11,713 bases of DNA, taken from contig CAWUIP010000108.1 in the NCBI GenBank assembly GCA_963922415.1, positions 1-11,713 of the forward strand. The letters are read 5' to 3'. A program made the position numbers and the translations under genes. The notes beneath the pieces were generated by a model. It saw only the letters and a list, made by a program, of their open reading frames with translations. It was not told the DNA's origin and did no database searches. This document shows, piece after piece, positions 1-8,000 of this stretch (position 1 is its first letter; each line of letters begins with the position of its first letter). This DNA comes from Aliishimia sp963922415. Lineage in GTDB: Bacteria > Pseudomonadota > Alphaproteobacteria > Rhodobacterales > Rhodobacteraceae.

Positions 1-314
1 AAGGCCAACGGCATGTCGCCGGGCCCACGGGCAAAAACAGGCGCGTCTTCGGGCAAGGTCCGGGCGTCAAAGTGTTCGGTCAGCAGGCTGACCGCGCCGC
101 CGCAACACTGCCCCAACGATGGGCCAAGCGCGTGGTGCGTCACGCCTGACGTCTCGAACGCCACATGTGCGGCGTGCCATTCCAGCGCGCCGCCGCCGAT
201 GGTGCCGCTTTGACCCTCTTCAAAGATCTGCATCTGCGTGCCCGCCCCGCGTGGAGTGGAGCCGCGGGCGCGCGTGATCGTCACCGTAATGCACGGCCGC
301 GCGGTGTCACTCAC
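1..314 (-). CDS. xdhC: XdhC, xanthine dehydrogenase accessory protein (N-terminal part, cut by window edge)
   Basis: XdhC binds molybdenum cofactor, helps its sulfuration and inserts it into the XdhB subunit in the cytoplasm. It is not part of the mature enzyme. About 104 residues are visible and the 3' end lies beyond base 1. The reading frame shows the family hallmarks: ARGSTPRGAG at residues 16-25, GTIGGGALEW at 37-46, and LGPSLGQCCGG at 63-73 with the paired cysteines C70 and C71. The start is GTG at 314-312, overlapping the xdhB stop as GTGA. This implies translational coupling, and no separate Shine-Dalgarno is obvious. Third gene of the xdhA-xdhB-xdhC operon. The frame is open to the edge, with no sign of damage. 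Identity is judged from recognised motifs and context. Confidence 0.9.
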   Translation of the reverse strand, partial: MSDTARPCITVTITRARGSTPRGAGTQMQIFEEGQSGTIGGGALEWHAAHVAFETSGVTHHALGPSLGQCCGGAVSLLTEHFDARTLPEDAPVFARGPGDMPLA

Positions 315-2593
315 GCGCGCGCTCGCGCAATGGCTGCCAAAACCGCTTCGGGCGTCGCAGGCGCTTGGAGATCGGGATAGCCCGCACCACAGGCCGAAAT
401 GCCATGCGACAGCGCCAAAAAGGCCGAAATGCCCAGCATCAAAGGCGGCTCCCCCACAGCCTTTGACCGATAGATGGTGCCAACCGTGTTCTCGCCCTTG
501 TAGAGATCCACATTAAAGACCTTTGGCGCATCGGCCATGGCGGGGATCTTGTAGGTCGACGGCGCATGCGTCTTCAGCGCGCCTTGGGCGTCCCAGACAA
601 GCTCTTCTGTGGTCAGCCAACCGACGCCTTGCACATACCCGCCCTCAATCTGTCCGATGTCCAAAGCCGGGTTCAGCGAAGCGCCCGCATCGTGCAAAAT
701 ATCCGCTCGCGTCAGCCGGTACTCGCCCGTCAGCGTGTCAATCAACACCTCGGTCACCGCACAGCCATAGGCAAAATAGAAGAACGGACGCCCGCGCCCT
801 GCGATCCGGTCCCATTCGATGTCGGGCGTCCGATAGAACCCCGTCGACGACAGCGAGATCCGGCTTTCCCAGCACATCTTCGCCACTTCGGCAAAGCTGT
901 AGGTCATGCCGGGTGTGGTCACCGCGCCATCGGCAAAGGAAATCTGATGGGCTTTGCACTGATGCAGTTCACACAGATGTACGACCATCCGCGTGCGGAT
1001 CGTGTCGCAGGCCGCCTTCACGGCCATCCCGTTCAGGTCCGACCCCGAAGAGGCGGCTGTGGCCGAGGTATTGGGGACTTTAGCGGTATCTGTCGCGGTG
1101 ATCTTCACCGTCTCTATCGGCACGCCGAACCGGTGGGCGGCGACCTGCGCCACCTTTTGGAACAGGCCCTGGCCCATCTCGGTGCCGCCGTGGTTCAGGT
1201 GGATGGAGCCGTCCTGATACACATGCACCAAAGCACCCGCCTGGTTCAGATGGGTGAGCGTAAAGGAAATGCCGAACATCACCGGGCTAAAGGCAATGCC
1301 CTTTTTCAAAACAGCGTTTTCGGCGTTAAAGTGGCCGACCTGTGCGTGACGCGCCAGAAAGTCCGAACTGGCCAGAAGCGTGTCGGTCATGCCGCCGATC
1401 AAGCAGTCCTGAACCTCTTGCCCGTAATGTGTCGTCTGTGCCTTTGCAGGGGCCTTGGCGTAGTAATTGGCGCGCCGCACTTTCAGGGGGTCCATGCCCA
1501 AACTATGGGCGATGTGGTCAATCACCCGCTCCATCGCCAGCATCCCTTGCGGGCCGCCAAAGCCGCGAAACGCGGTGGCCGATTGCGTATTGGTGCGCAG
1601 CCGGTGGCTTTCGACGCGCATATTCGGCAGGTGATAGCAATTGCCCGCATGCAGCATCGCGCGGTCGGCCACGGGCAGGCTGAGATCCATCGACCACCCG
1701 CAGCGGACCAGCTGGGTAACATCCAGCCCCTCGATCCGGCCCGCCTCATCCACGCCCGCCCGGTAAGAGATACGGCAGTCGTGGCGTTTGCCGGTGATGA
1801 TGAAGTCATCGTCGCGGTCATAGCGCATCTTGCAGGGCTTGCCGGTCTTCTGGGCGGCCACCGCACAGGCGATGGCCAAGTGGTTGCCCTGGCTTTCCTT
1901 CCCGCCAAACCCGCCGCCCATGCGCCGCGTCTCGACCCGGACGGCGTGCATCGGCAGGCCAATGGCCTCGGCGACTTTGTGCTGAATTTCCGTCGGGTGC
2001 TGGGTGGAGCTGTGCACATGCATGCCACCGTCTTCGGTGGGTAAGACAAGCGCGGACTGGCCTTCCAGATAGAAATGCTCTTGCCCGCCGATATTGATTG
2101 TACCCTCGACGCGCTTGGGCGCTGCTTCGATCGCGGCGGACGCATCGCCCATCTCATAGATGCGCGGCCCGTCTTCGAACCGCGCGTCTGCCGCGAGGGC
2201 CGCATCCAGATCCAAGATCGCAGGCGTACCCGTAACATCAAGCACGGCCAGCCGAGCCGCCCGGAGTGCCGCGAGGTGAGAAGTGGCGATGACCAAGAAC
2301 AGCGGTTGACCGGCGTAGTGGATCTCGCCGTCGCACAAAAGCGGCTCATCGTGGTTGGCAGGCGCGCAGTCGGCGGGGCGGTCTAAGTCGGCGGCCTTCA
2401 GGGCCATCACCACGCCCGGCGCTGACCGCACTGAGGCGAGGTCGGCATCGTGCAAAATGCCCGAGGCAAAGCGCGAAAGGCCGAATGCAAGGTGCAGCGT
2501 GCCCTTGGGCGTCGGGATGTCATCAACATAGCGCGCGGCGCCCGTCACGTGGAGTTTGGCAGCATCATGGGGCAGGGGCTTGGCGACACTCAT
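311..2593 (-). CDS. xdhB: Xanthine dehydrogenase, molybdopterin-binding large subunit
   Basis: Molybdenum-cofactor subunit of xanthine dehydrogenase. With XdhA it oxidises hypoxanthine to xanthine and xanthine to urate, passing electrons to NAD+. 760 residues, close to the R. capsulatus subunit (about 777). Aligning motifs by eye to bovine XDH, the active-site positions are present: Q198 (bovine Q767), E233 in GGGFGGKE (E802), R311 in VADRA (R880), R343 and F345 in AFRGFGG (R912, F914), and the catalytic base E715 in AVGEPPL (E1261). Other cofactor-contact motifs are GGQEHFYLE at 169-177, GTEMGQGL at 470-477 and GGYVQGVGW at 651-659. The frame is open 13 codons further upstream, but the ATG at 2593-2591 gives MSVAKPL and overlaps the xdhA stop as ATGA, so it is preferred. 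Both substrate-binding residues (E233, R311) match xanthine dehydrogenases rather than aldehyde oxidases. The protein looks complete and functional. Confidence 0.96.
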   Translation of the reverse strand: MSVAKPLPHDAAKLHVTGAARYVDDIPTPKGTLHLAFGLSRFASGILHDADLASVRSAPGVVMALKAADLDRPADCAPANHDEPLLCDGEIHYAGQPLFLVIATSHLAALRAARLAVLDVTGTPAILDLDAALAADARFEDGPRIYEMGDASAAIEAAPKRVEGTINIGGQEHFYLEGQSALVLPTEDGGMHVHSSTQHPTEIQHKVAEAIGLPMHAVRVETRRMGGGFGGKESQGNHLAIACAVAAQKTGKPCKMRYDRDDDFIITGKRHDCRISYRAGVDEAGRIEGLDVTQLVRCGWSMDLSLPVADRAMLHAGNCYHLPNMRVESHRLRTNTQSATAFRGFGGPQGMLAMERVIDHIAHSLGMDPLKVRRANYYAKAPAKAQTTHYGQEVQDCLIGGMTDTLLASSDFLARHAQVGHFNAENAVLKKGIAFSPVMFGISFTLTHLNQAGALVHVYQDGSIHLNHGGTEMGQGLFQKVAQVAAHRFGVPIETVKITATDTAKVPNTSATAASSGSDLNGMAVKAACDTIRTRMVVHLCELHQCKAHQISFADGAVTTPGMTYSFAEVAKMCWESRISLSSTGFYRTPDIEWDRIAGRGRPFFYFAYGCAVTEVLIDTLTGEYRLTRADILHDAGASLNPALDIGQIEGGYVQGVGWLTTEELVWDAQGALKTHAPSTYKIPAMADAPKVFNVDLYKGENTVGTIYRSKAVGEPPLMLGISAFLALSHGISACGAGYPDLQAPATPEAVLAAIARARA

Positions 2594-3954
2594 GCGCGCA
2601 CCCGTGCCGTGTGACCCATATCTTCCAACCAATAGCGCAACAGCAGATTTTGGGCCGTCTGCATCCTGTACTCCGCGGAAGCGCGCATATCGCTGAGCGG
2701 TGCGAAGTCTTCTTTGAGGGCAACCATCGCTGCAGCCACGGTTTCGGATGTCCAGGGCTGCCCGACCAGTGCGGCTTCTGCCAATCCTGCGCGCTTTGGA
2801 ATGCCCGCCATCCCGCCAAAGGCCAGGCGCGCGGTGGCCACGACCGCGTCTGCGACCTCGATCCAGAGGCAGGCGCAGACCGCCGAGATGTCCTGATCAA
2901 AGCGCTTCGACAGCTTGTAGCACTTTAGCTTGTCGCGCGCCTTGGGCACGGTGATCTTCGTGACGAATTCGCCAGGGCGCCGGTCCTGTTTGCCGTAGTC
3001 CAGAAAGAAGTTCTCTAACGGCATCTCGCGCGTGTCCGTGCCGCAGCGCAGGTGCAGCGTCGCGCCCAAGGCGATCAATGCGGGCGAGCCATCGCCAATA
3101 GGCGAGCCGTTGGCGATATTGCCGCCAATCGTGGCCGCCGCGCGCACTTGGGCCGAGCCATAGCGGCGGATCATCTCGCCAAAGGACGGGTAAAGTCGGT
3201 CCATCACGGGCTCAAGGTCCGACAGCGTGGTCATCGCGCCGATGGTCAACGCGCTTTCGGTCTCTGTGACGCCGGCCAGGTCGCCGCAACGGTTCAAAAA
3301 GGCCACAGGCCCCAAATCGCGGAATTCTTTGGTGATCCAAAGCCCAACATCTGTCGCACCTGCCACAAGCGTCGCTTCTGGATGCGCCAGATACCAGTCG
3401 GCCAGCGCCTCTATGGTCGTGGGCTGGACCCAGTCGCCCGCGGCATCAACGATGCCACTGTCAGGCGGCACCTCGGTCAAATGCGTGGGCACCGGCGCGG
3501 CCTCGGCAGCCTTGGCCGCCCGCGCGATAGGCGCATAGCCGGTGCAACGGCACAGGTTTCCCGCCAGGGCCGTGTCGTGATCCGTCACGCCATTTAGATG
3601 GTTGCAGGCCATCGTTGTGATGAACCCAGGCGTGCAAAAGCCACATTGGCTGCCGTGATGGGTGATCATTGCCTCTTGCACCGGGTGCAGTGTGCCGTCC
3701 GGCGCAGCAATCCCTTCGACCGTGCGCACCGCGGTGCCGTTGAGCTGTGGCAAAAGTAAAATGCAGGCATTGAGCGGTTTGGCCCCCGCCGCATCAGTCA
3801 CAATGACCGAACACGCGCCACAGTCGCCTTCGTTGCAGCCCTCTTTGGTGCCGGTCAGGCCGCGTTCTTCCCGTAGCCAGTCCAGAAGGGTCGTTGTCGG
3901 TTTGAAATCTGTAAGCGTGATGTCTTCGCCGTTCAGGCGGAAGGTAATCTGCAT
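2590..3954 (-). CDS. xdhA: Xanthine dehydrogenase, iron-sulfur/FAD small subunit
   Basis: Electron-transfer subunit of xanthine dehydrogenase: electrons leave the molybdenum centre of XdhB, cross two [2Fe-2S] clusters and reach FAD, which reduces NAD+. 454 residues, similar to R. capsulatus XdhA (about 462). A plant-ferredoxin-type cluster uses C40, C45, C48 (EGCNEGDCGACSV) and C64. The second, alpha-helical cluster uses C104 and C107 (GSQCGFCTPG) plus C135 and C137 (GNLCRCTGY). A linker to about residue 172 leads into the FAD-binding domain, with LVAGATDVG at 196-204 and ATIGGNIANGSPIGD at 274-288, then a CO-dehydrogenase flavoprotein C-terminal domain to the end. The ATG at 3954-3952 (MQITFRLNGE) begins exactly where family members begin, with a weak AAAGAG just upstream. 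The open frame extends 35 codons further but is Arg/Pro-rich and unlike the family. First gene of the operon, with a 156-base gap to the upstream gene. Confidence 0.96.
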   Translation of the reverse strand: MQITFRLNGEDITLTDFKPTTTLLDWLREERGLTGTKEGCNEGDCGACSVIVTDAAGAKPLNACILLLPQLNGTAVRTVEGIAAPDGTLHPVQEAMITHHGSQCGFCTPGFITTMACNHLNGVTDHDTALAGNLCRCTGYAPIARAAKAAEAAPVPTHLTEVPPDSGIVDAAGDWVQPTTIEALADWYLAHPEATLVAGATDVGLWITKEFRDLGPVAFLNRCGDLAGVTETESALTIGAMTTLSDLEPVMDRLYPSFGEMIRRYGSAQVRAAATIGGNIANGSPIGDGSPALIALGATLHLRCGTDTREMPLENFFLDYGKQDRRPGEFVTKITVPKARDKLKCYKLSKRFDQDISAVCACLWIEVADAVVATARLAFGGMAGIPKRAGLAEAALVGQPWTSETVAAAMVALKEDFAPLSDMRASAEYRMQTAQNLLLRYWLEDMGHTARVRA

Positions 3955-4014
3955 GCTCTTTGGCCGCCGCGGTACCGTGGTTGCGGGGAGGTGCGCTCGA
4001 TGCGGCGTAGAGCG

Positions 4015-4047
4015 CGCGCCCGTTTGCGCTAGGACATAACGGGCGCG
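4015..4047. promoter_or_regulatory. Perfect 10-bp inverted repeat upstream of xdhA
   Basis: The arms CGCGCCCGTT (4015-4024) and AACGGGCGCG (4038-4047) are exact reverse complements, separated by 13 bases. The element lies 61-93 bases upstream of the xdhA ATG and 64 bases beyond the end of the SRPBCC gene. No T-run follows on either strand, so an intrinsic terminator is unlikely. It may be an operator for a regulator of the xdh operon or a hairpin in the xdhA leader. A weak -35-like TTGCAA lies just upstream on the minus strand (4058-4053), with no convincing -10. The rest of the 3955-4110 gap contains an 8-bp palindrome TTGCGCAA (4095-4102) and no gene. Confidence 0.45.
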
Positions 4048-4110
4048 TGGGAATTGCAAGCCTTATGCGTGCATGGGCGGAAATAGCGCACGTTTTGCGC
4101 AATGTGCAGG

Positions 4111-4551
4111 CTAGATCGCGGCGACAAGCGCCTCGAGTGCTGCCTCTTGCCCCATGCGGTATCCGGCGAGCATTTCGACCCCGGCAAAACTCACCAGGCT
4201 GATTTCCAGGGTCAGCAGCGTTTTGCCGTCGCCCGCATCCGAAAGCGTCGCGCAGGTGAACGAGCTGGCAAGTGGGTCGCCCTCAACCTCAAGCGTTTCG
4301 GCATAAGCGATGGTGTCCGACGCGACGGTGGTCCAGTCCGTGTGCACCACAGTATCGGGTTCGCCCTCCGCCGTCACAAGTGCGGTTTCGCGAATGCCGG
4401 GCGCGGTCTGGGCCGGATGCGTGACGGTGACGTTGAAGCCCTCGCCGGGGGAATTCCAGCGTTGCCGCAGGTCGCTGTCTGTCATGAGGGCAAAGACGCG
4501 CGCGGGTGGCGCGGCGATGGTGCGGTTGAAAGAGAGGGTGTCAGTATCCAT
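4111..4551 (-). CDS. SRPBCC / AHSA1-type domain protein
   Basis: 146-residue protein of the SRPBCC (START/Bet v1-like) superfamily, AHSA1 type. This fold forms a deep hydrophobic cavity, and the bacterial members paired with ArsR regulators are mostly uncharacterised. The N-terminus FNRTIAAPPARVFALMTD (residues 8-25) is the typical first strand and 'vF..ltd' helix, followed by LRQRWNSPG at 28-36. The C-terminal helix, GYRMGQEAALEALVAAI (130-146), closes the cavity. The start is ATG at 4551-4549. The upstream arsR stop TGA runs into GAAAGG, a Shine-Dalgarno 9 bases before the ATG, so translation is probably coupled to arsR. No signal peptide or membrane segment, so cytoplasmic. The open frame extends upstream inside arsR but loses family similarity there. 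The ligand is unknown; no enzymatic role should be assumed. Confidence 0.85.
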   Translation of the reverse strand: MDTDTLSFNRTIAAPPARVFALMTDSDLRQRWNSPGEGFNVTVTHPAQTAPGIRETALVTAEGEPDTVVHTDWTTVASDTIAYAETLEVEGDPLASSFTCATLSDAGDGKTLLTLEISLVSFAGVEMLAGYRMGQEAALEALVAAI

Positions 4552-4564
4552 AGTCGCTGGCCTT

Positions 4565-4888
4565 TCAGAGCGGAGTGTTACTTTCTGCGAGTTTTTGCAG
4601 GCGATCGAGGCGGCCCTCCCAGACGGCGCGTTGGCGTTTGAGCCAGGATTCCGCAGCTGCCAAGGGTTCGGCCTCGATATGCACAATGCGCACGCGGCCC
4701 TTTTTTTCCGACCGAACCAGGCCCGAGGCCTCAAGAACCTTGAGGTGCTTCAGGAAGGTCGGCAGCGCCATGTCGCGGCCTGCGTAAAGCGTGCTGACCT
4801 GGGCAGGGCCCGTGGCCAGATGTTCAATCACAGACCGACGCGTTGGATCGGCGAGGGCGGCGAAGAGGGGATCAATTTGGTTAGCCAT
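4565..4888 (-). CDS. ArsR-family winged-helix transcriptional regulator
   Basis: 107-residue DNA-binding repressor of the ArsR/SmtB fold. LFAALADPTRRSVIEHLA (residues 8-25) is the characteristic first helices. The recognition region follows at about 40-60 (MALPTFLKHLKVLEASGLVRS), with the wing at EKKGRVRIVHIE (61-72). There is no cysteine in the protein and the metal-site ELCVCDL motif of ArsR/SmtB is missing, so it is not a classical thiol-based metal sensor. A long charged C-terminal helix (79-103) could be the dimer interface. The start at ATG 4888-4886 lies inside a 16-bp perfect palindrome and has no Shine-Dalgarno; a candidate promoter would place the transcript start at or beside the ATG, suggesting a leaderless mRNA. 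First gene of a two-gene operon with the SRPBCC gene. It is divergent from dnaE, with two probable operators between. Longer upstream starts would run through the operators and into dnaE and are rejected. Confidence 0.9.
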   Translation of the reverse strand: MANQIDPLFAALADPTRRSVIEHLATGPAQVSTLYAGRDMALPTFLKHLKVLEASGLVRSEKKGRVRIVHIEAEPLAAAESWLKRQRAVWEGRLDRLQKLAESNTPL

Positions 4889-4900
4889 ATGGCTAAGTAT
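4881..4900. promoter_or_regulatory. Probable ArsR operator 1, spanning the arsR start codon
   Basis: The sequence TTAGCCATATGGCTAAGTAT contains a perfect 16-bp palindrome (4881-4896) centred on CATATG, whose ATG on the minus strand is the arsR start codon. A second copy of the 20-mer lies in inverted orientation at 4925-4944 with 17 of 20 identical bases. The site overlaps the candidate arsR -10 box, as expected for an autorepressor operator. Binding by the adjacent ArsR protein is inferred from position and symmetry only. Confidence 0.65.
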
Positions 4901-4923
4901 CACGGGGCGAGTCGTCGCGTCAA
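4896..4923 (-). promoter_or_regulatory. Candidate arsR promoter
   Basis: Read on the minus strand, TTGACG (4923-4918) matches the -35 consensus in 5 of 6 bases. A 16-base spacer is followed by GATACT (4901-4896), 4 of 6 to the -10 consensus. Transcription would begin about seven bases further, near 4889, immediately before the arsR ATG at 4888. Operator 1 covers the -10 and start site; operator 2 lies just upstream of the -35. Confidence 0.45.
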
Positions 4924-4924
4924 G

Positions 4925-4944
4925 ATACTTAGTTATTTGGCTAA
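4925..4944. promoter_or_regulatory. Probable ArsR operator 2, facing dnaE
   Basis: ATACTTAGTTATTTGGCTAA is the reverse-oriented counterpart of operator 1 (minus-strand reading TTAGCCAAATAACTAAGTAT), with three mismatches in 20. The symmetric cores are 48 bp apart. It has its own imperfect symmetry: TTAGTTA (4929-4935) and TAACTAA (4942-4948) are a 7-bp inverted repeat around 6 bases. The candidate dnaE -35 TTGGCT (4937-4942) is inside it, so a repressor bound here could affect dnaE. Confidence 0.55.
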
Positions 4945-4964
4945 CTAAATTTTGGGGATAACAT
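4937..4964 (+). promoter_or_regulatory. Candidate dnaE promoter
   Basis: TTGGCT (4937-4942) and TAACAT (4959-4964), with a 16-base spacer, each match 4 of 6 bases of the sigma-70-type consensus. The predicted transcript start, near 4971, lies after the upstream in-frame ATG at 4968 and before the family-supported ATG at 5010, giving a leader of roughly 40 bases. This is weak on its own; it is reported because it agrees with the chosen dnaE start. Confidence 0.3.
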
Positions 4965-5009
4965 CTTATGGCCCTTTCGGATCGCGCAGACACAGCATAT
5001 CGTGGGCCC

Positions 5010-8000
5010 ATGAGTTCAGAGCCGACCTTCATCCACCTGCGCACCCATACCGAGTACTCGCTTCTGGAAGGGGCGCTGCGGTTGAAGAAGCTGCCCGGCA
5101 TGGCGCGTGACATGGGCATGCCCGCGCTCGCGATCACCGACACCAACAACATGTTTGCAGCACTTGAGTACTCCGTGGCCATGGCCGGGGCGGGGGTGCA
5201 GCCCATCATCGGATGTCAGGTCGATCTGCGCTATTTTGAGCCAGAGCCCGGAGAAAAACCGCGCGACCCGGCGGCGGTCGTGCTGCTGGCGCAGACCGAG
5301 GCCGGGTACGAAAACCTGATGAAGCTGAACTCCTGCCTCTACGTCGATAAAGGCGGGGACATTCCGCAGGTCACTTTGGCAGAGCTAGAACAGTATGCAT
5401 CAGATGTCATCTGCCTCACAGGTGGCCCGCACGGGCCCGTGGGGCAGTGGTTGCAAACAGGGCATCGCGCCAAGGCCGAGGCGCTGGTTGCGCGCCTGGC
5501 GCAGATGTTCCCGGACCGGCTTTACATCGAACTCCAACGTCACCCGCGCGAAGACGGCACCCCGCCCGAGGCGCAAATGCTGACCGAGCGCGGCCATATC
5601 GAGATCGCCTATGCGATGGACCTACCGCTCGTGGCAACGAACGATGTCTATTTCCCCAAATCGGACATGTACGAAGCCCACGATGCACTCATCTGCATTG
5701 CCGAAGGGGCCTATGTCGACCAGCAAGAGCCGCGTCGCCGCCTGACGCCACAGCACTACTTTAAGTCTCCGCAAGAGATGGCTGTGCTGTTCGCCGATAT
5801 CCCAGAGGCGCTCGACAACACCGTTGAAATCGCGCGGCGCTGTGCGTTCATGGCCTATCGCCGTGACCCGATCCTGCCGAAATTCGCCGATGACGAGGTC
5901 GCCGAGCTTCGCCGCCAAGCCAATGAAGGCCTTCAGGCGCGGCTCGCCGTCATCCCTCACGCGGCCAGCGTCGAAGACTACCAAAAGCGGCTCGATTTCG
6001 AGCTTGGGATCATCGAAGGCATGGGGTTTCCCGGCTACTTTCTGATCGTTGCGGACTTTATCCAATGGGCCAAGGATCACGATATCCCGGTGGGTCCTGG
6101 GCGTGGATCGGGCGCGGGCTCGCTGGTGGCCTATGCGCTCACGATCACGGATTTGGACCCGCTGCGCTATGCCCTTCTCTTTGAGCGGTTCCTAAACCCC
6201 GAGCGTGTGTCGATGCCGGACTTCGATATCGACTTTTGCATGGACCGGCGCGAAGAGGTGATCCGCTACGTCCAAGAGAAATATGGCCGCGACAAGGTGG
6301 GTCAGATCATCACCTTCGGTGCGCTTTTGTCGAAGGCGGCGGTGCGCGATGTGGGCCGGGTGTTGCAGATGCCCTATGGCCAAGTGGATCGCCTGTCGAA
6401 GCTGATCCCGGTCGAAGGCGTGAAGCCTGTGTCGATCGAAAAGGCGCTCAAGGACGAGCCGCGTTTGGCGGAAGAGGCCAAGTCCGAGGAAGTTGTGGAT
6501 CGGCTTTTGACCTATGGCCAGCAGGTCGAGGGGCTTTTGCGCAATGCCTCCACCCACGCGGCGGGTGTGGTGATCGGCGACCGGCCCTTGGATGCGCTCG
6601 TGCCGCTTTACCAGGATCCGCGCTCGGACATGCCCGCAACCCAGTTCAATATGAAATGGGTGGAACAAGCCGGCCTCGTGAAGTTCGACTTTCTGGGCCT
6701 CAAAACGCTGACCGTGATCCAAAACGCCGTCGATCTGATCCTGAAATCGGGGCGCGCGCTGCACAGCGCAGCCGATGGCACCGAACTTTACGAACCTGCA
6801 GCGGGGACCGAGAACGACATCAACGCGATCCCGCTTGATGATGAGGCCTCGTACAAGCTCTACGCCGCGGCGCAGACGGTGGCTGTGTTCCAGGTGGAAA
6901 GCTCGGGCATGATGGATGCGCTCAAGCGCATGAAGCCGACGTGCATTGAGGACATCGTGGCCCTCGTCGCACTCTACCGACCCGGGCCGATGGAGAACAT
7001 CCCCACCTATTGCGAGGTGAAAAACGATTTGCGCCCGCGCGAAAACCTGCATCCGACGATTGACCACATCTTGGACGAGACCCAAGGCATCATCGTCTAC
7101 CAAGAGCAGGTTATGCAAATCGCCCAAGACATGGCGGGCTATAGCCTGGGCGGGGCGGACCTCTTGCGCCGCGCAATGGGCAAGAAGATCCAAGCAGCGA
7201 TGGACGAACAGCGCCCGATCTTTTTGGACGGTGCGGCCAAGAACGGTGTCGATAAAGACAAAGCGATGGAAGTCTGGAACCTCCTCGACAAGTTCGCGAA
7301 CTACGGCTTCAACAAGTCGCACGCGGCGGCCTATGCGGTGGTCAGTTATCAAACGGCGTGGCTGAAGGCGAACCACCCGGTCGAGTTCATGGCAGGCGTC
7401 ATGAACTGCGATTTGCACCTGACCGACAAGCTCGGCGTCTACTTCGAAGAGGTGCGCAAGGGGCTCGACCTGCCCTGGGCTGCGCCTTGCGTGAACCGCA
7501 GCCAAGCGACGTTCGATGTGGAAGACGGCACGCTGATCTATGCGCTGGGCGCGCTCAAGAATGTGGGCGTCGAGGCGATGAAGCTGATTGTAGAGGCGCG
7601 CGAGGCCGGAAAGCCCTTCGTCAACCTCTTTGACCTGGCGCGCCGTGTCGATCTGAAGCGCGTGGGAAAGCGCCCCTTAGAGATGCTCGCGCGCGCGGGT
7701 GCTTTTGATCAGCTTGACCCAAACCGGCGGCGGGTTTTTGACAGCCTGGATGCGCTCACGGCCTATTCGGCGGCGATCCACGACCAGAAAGCTTCGAACC
7801 AAGTGTCGCTCTTTGGGGAGGCGGGCGATGACCTGCCAGAGCCGCGCTTGTCGCCCGTGGGCGATTGGCTGCCTGCCGAGCGGCTGAAAGAGGAATATGC
7901 CGCTGTGGGCTTCTACCTCTCGGGCCATCCGCTGGATGACTATATGGGGCCCTTGAAGCGCAAAGATGTGCACACGCTCGACCACATCACGTCCCGCGCG

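Noticed and set aside
566..2044. Long open frame (492 codons) on the plus strand opposite xdhB
   Set aside because: xdhB on the other strand has every family motif. The plus-strand frame shows no recognisable domain and is a typical antisense shadow in high-GC sequence.
4095..4102. TTGCGCAA palindrome after the SRPBCC gene
   Set aside because: Only 8 bp. The flanking GCAC/GTGC is off-centre by one base and no T-run follows, so neither terminator nor operator can be argued.
4953..4961. DnaA-box-like TTATCCCCA (minus strand) upstream of dnaE
   Set aside because: One mismatch to TTATCCACA and isolated; single near-matches are expected by chance, and there is no cluster or AT-rich unwinding element.
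4968..5009. Earlier ATG for dnaE adding 14 residues
   Set aside because: The extra residues are unlike family N-termini, and the candidate transcript start (about 4971) falls after this ATG. A GGGGA upstream of it leaves some doubt.
6192..7505. Long open frame (437 codons) on the minus strand opposite dnaE
   Set aside because: It lies wholly inside the polymerase core of dnaE, is His/Arg/Leu-rich and has no recognisable motif; explained by codon bias of dnaE.
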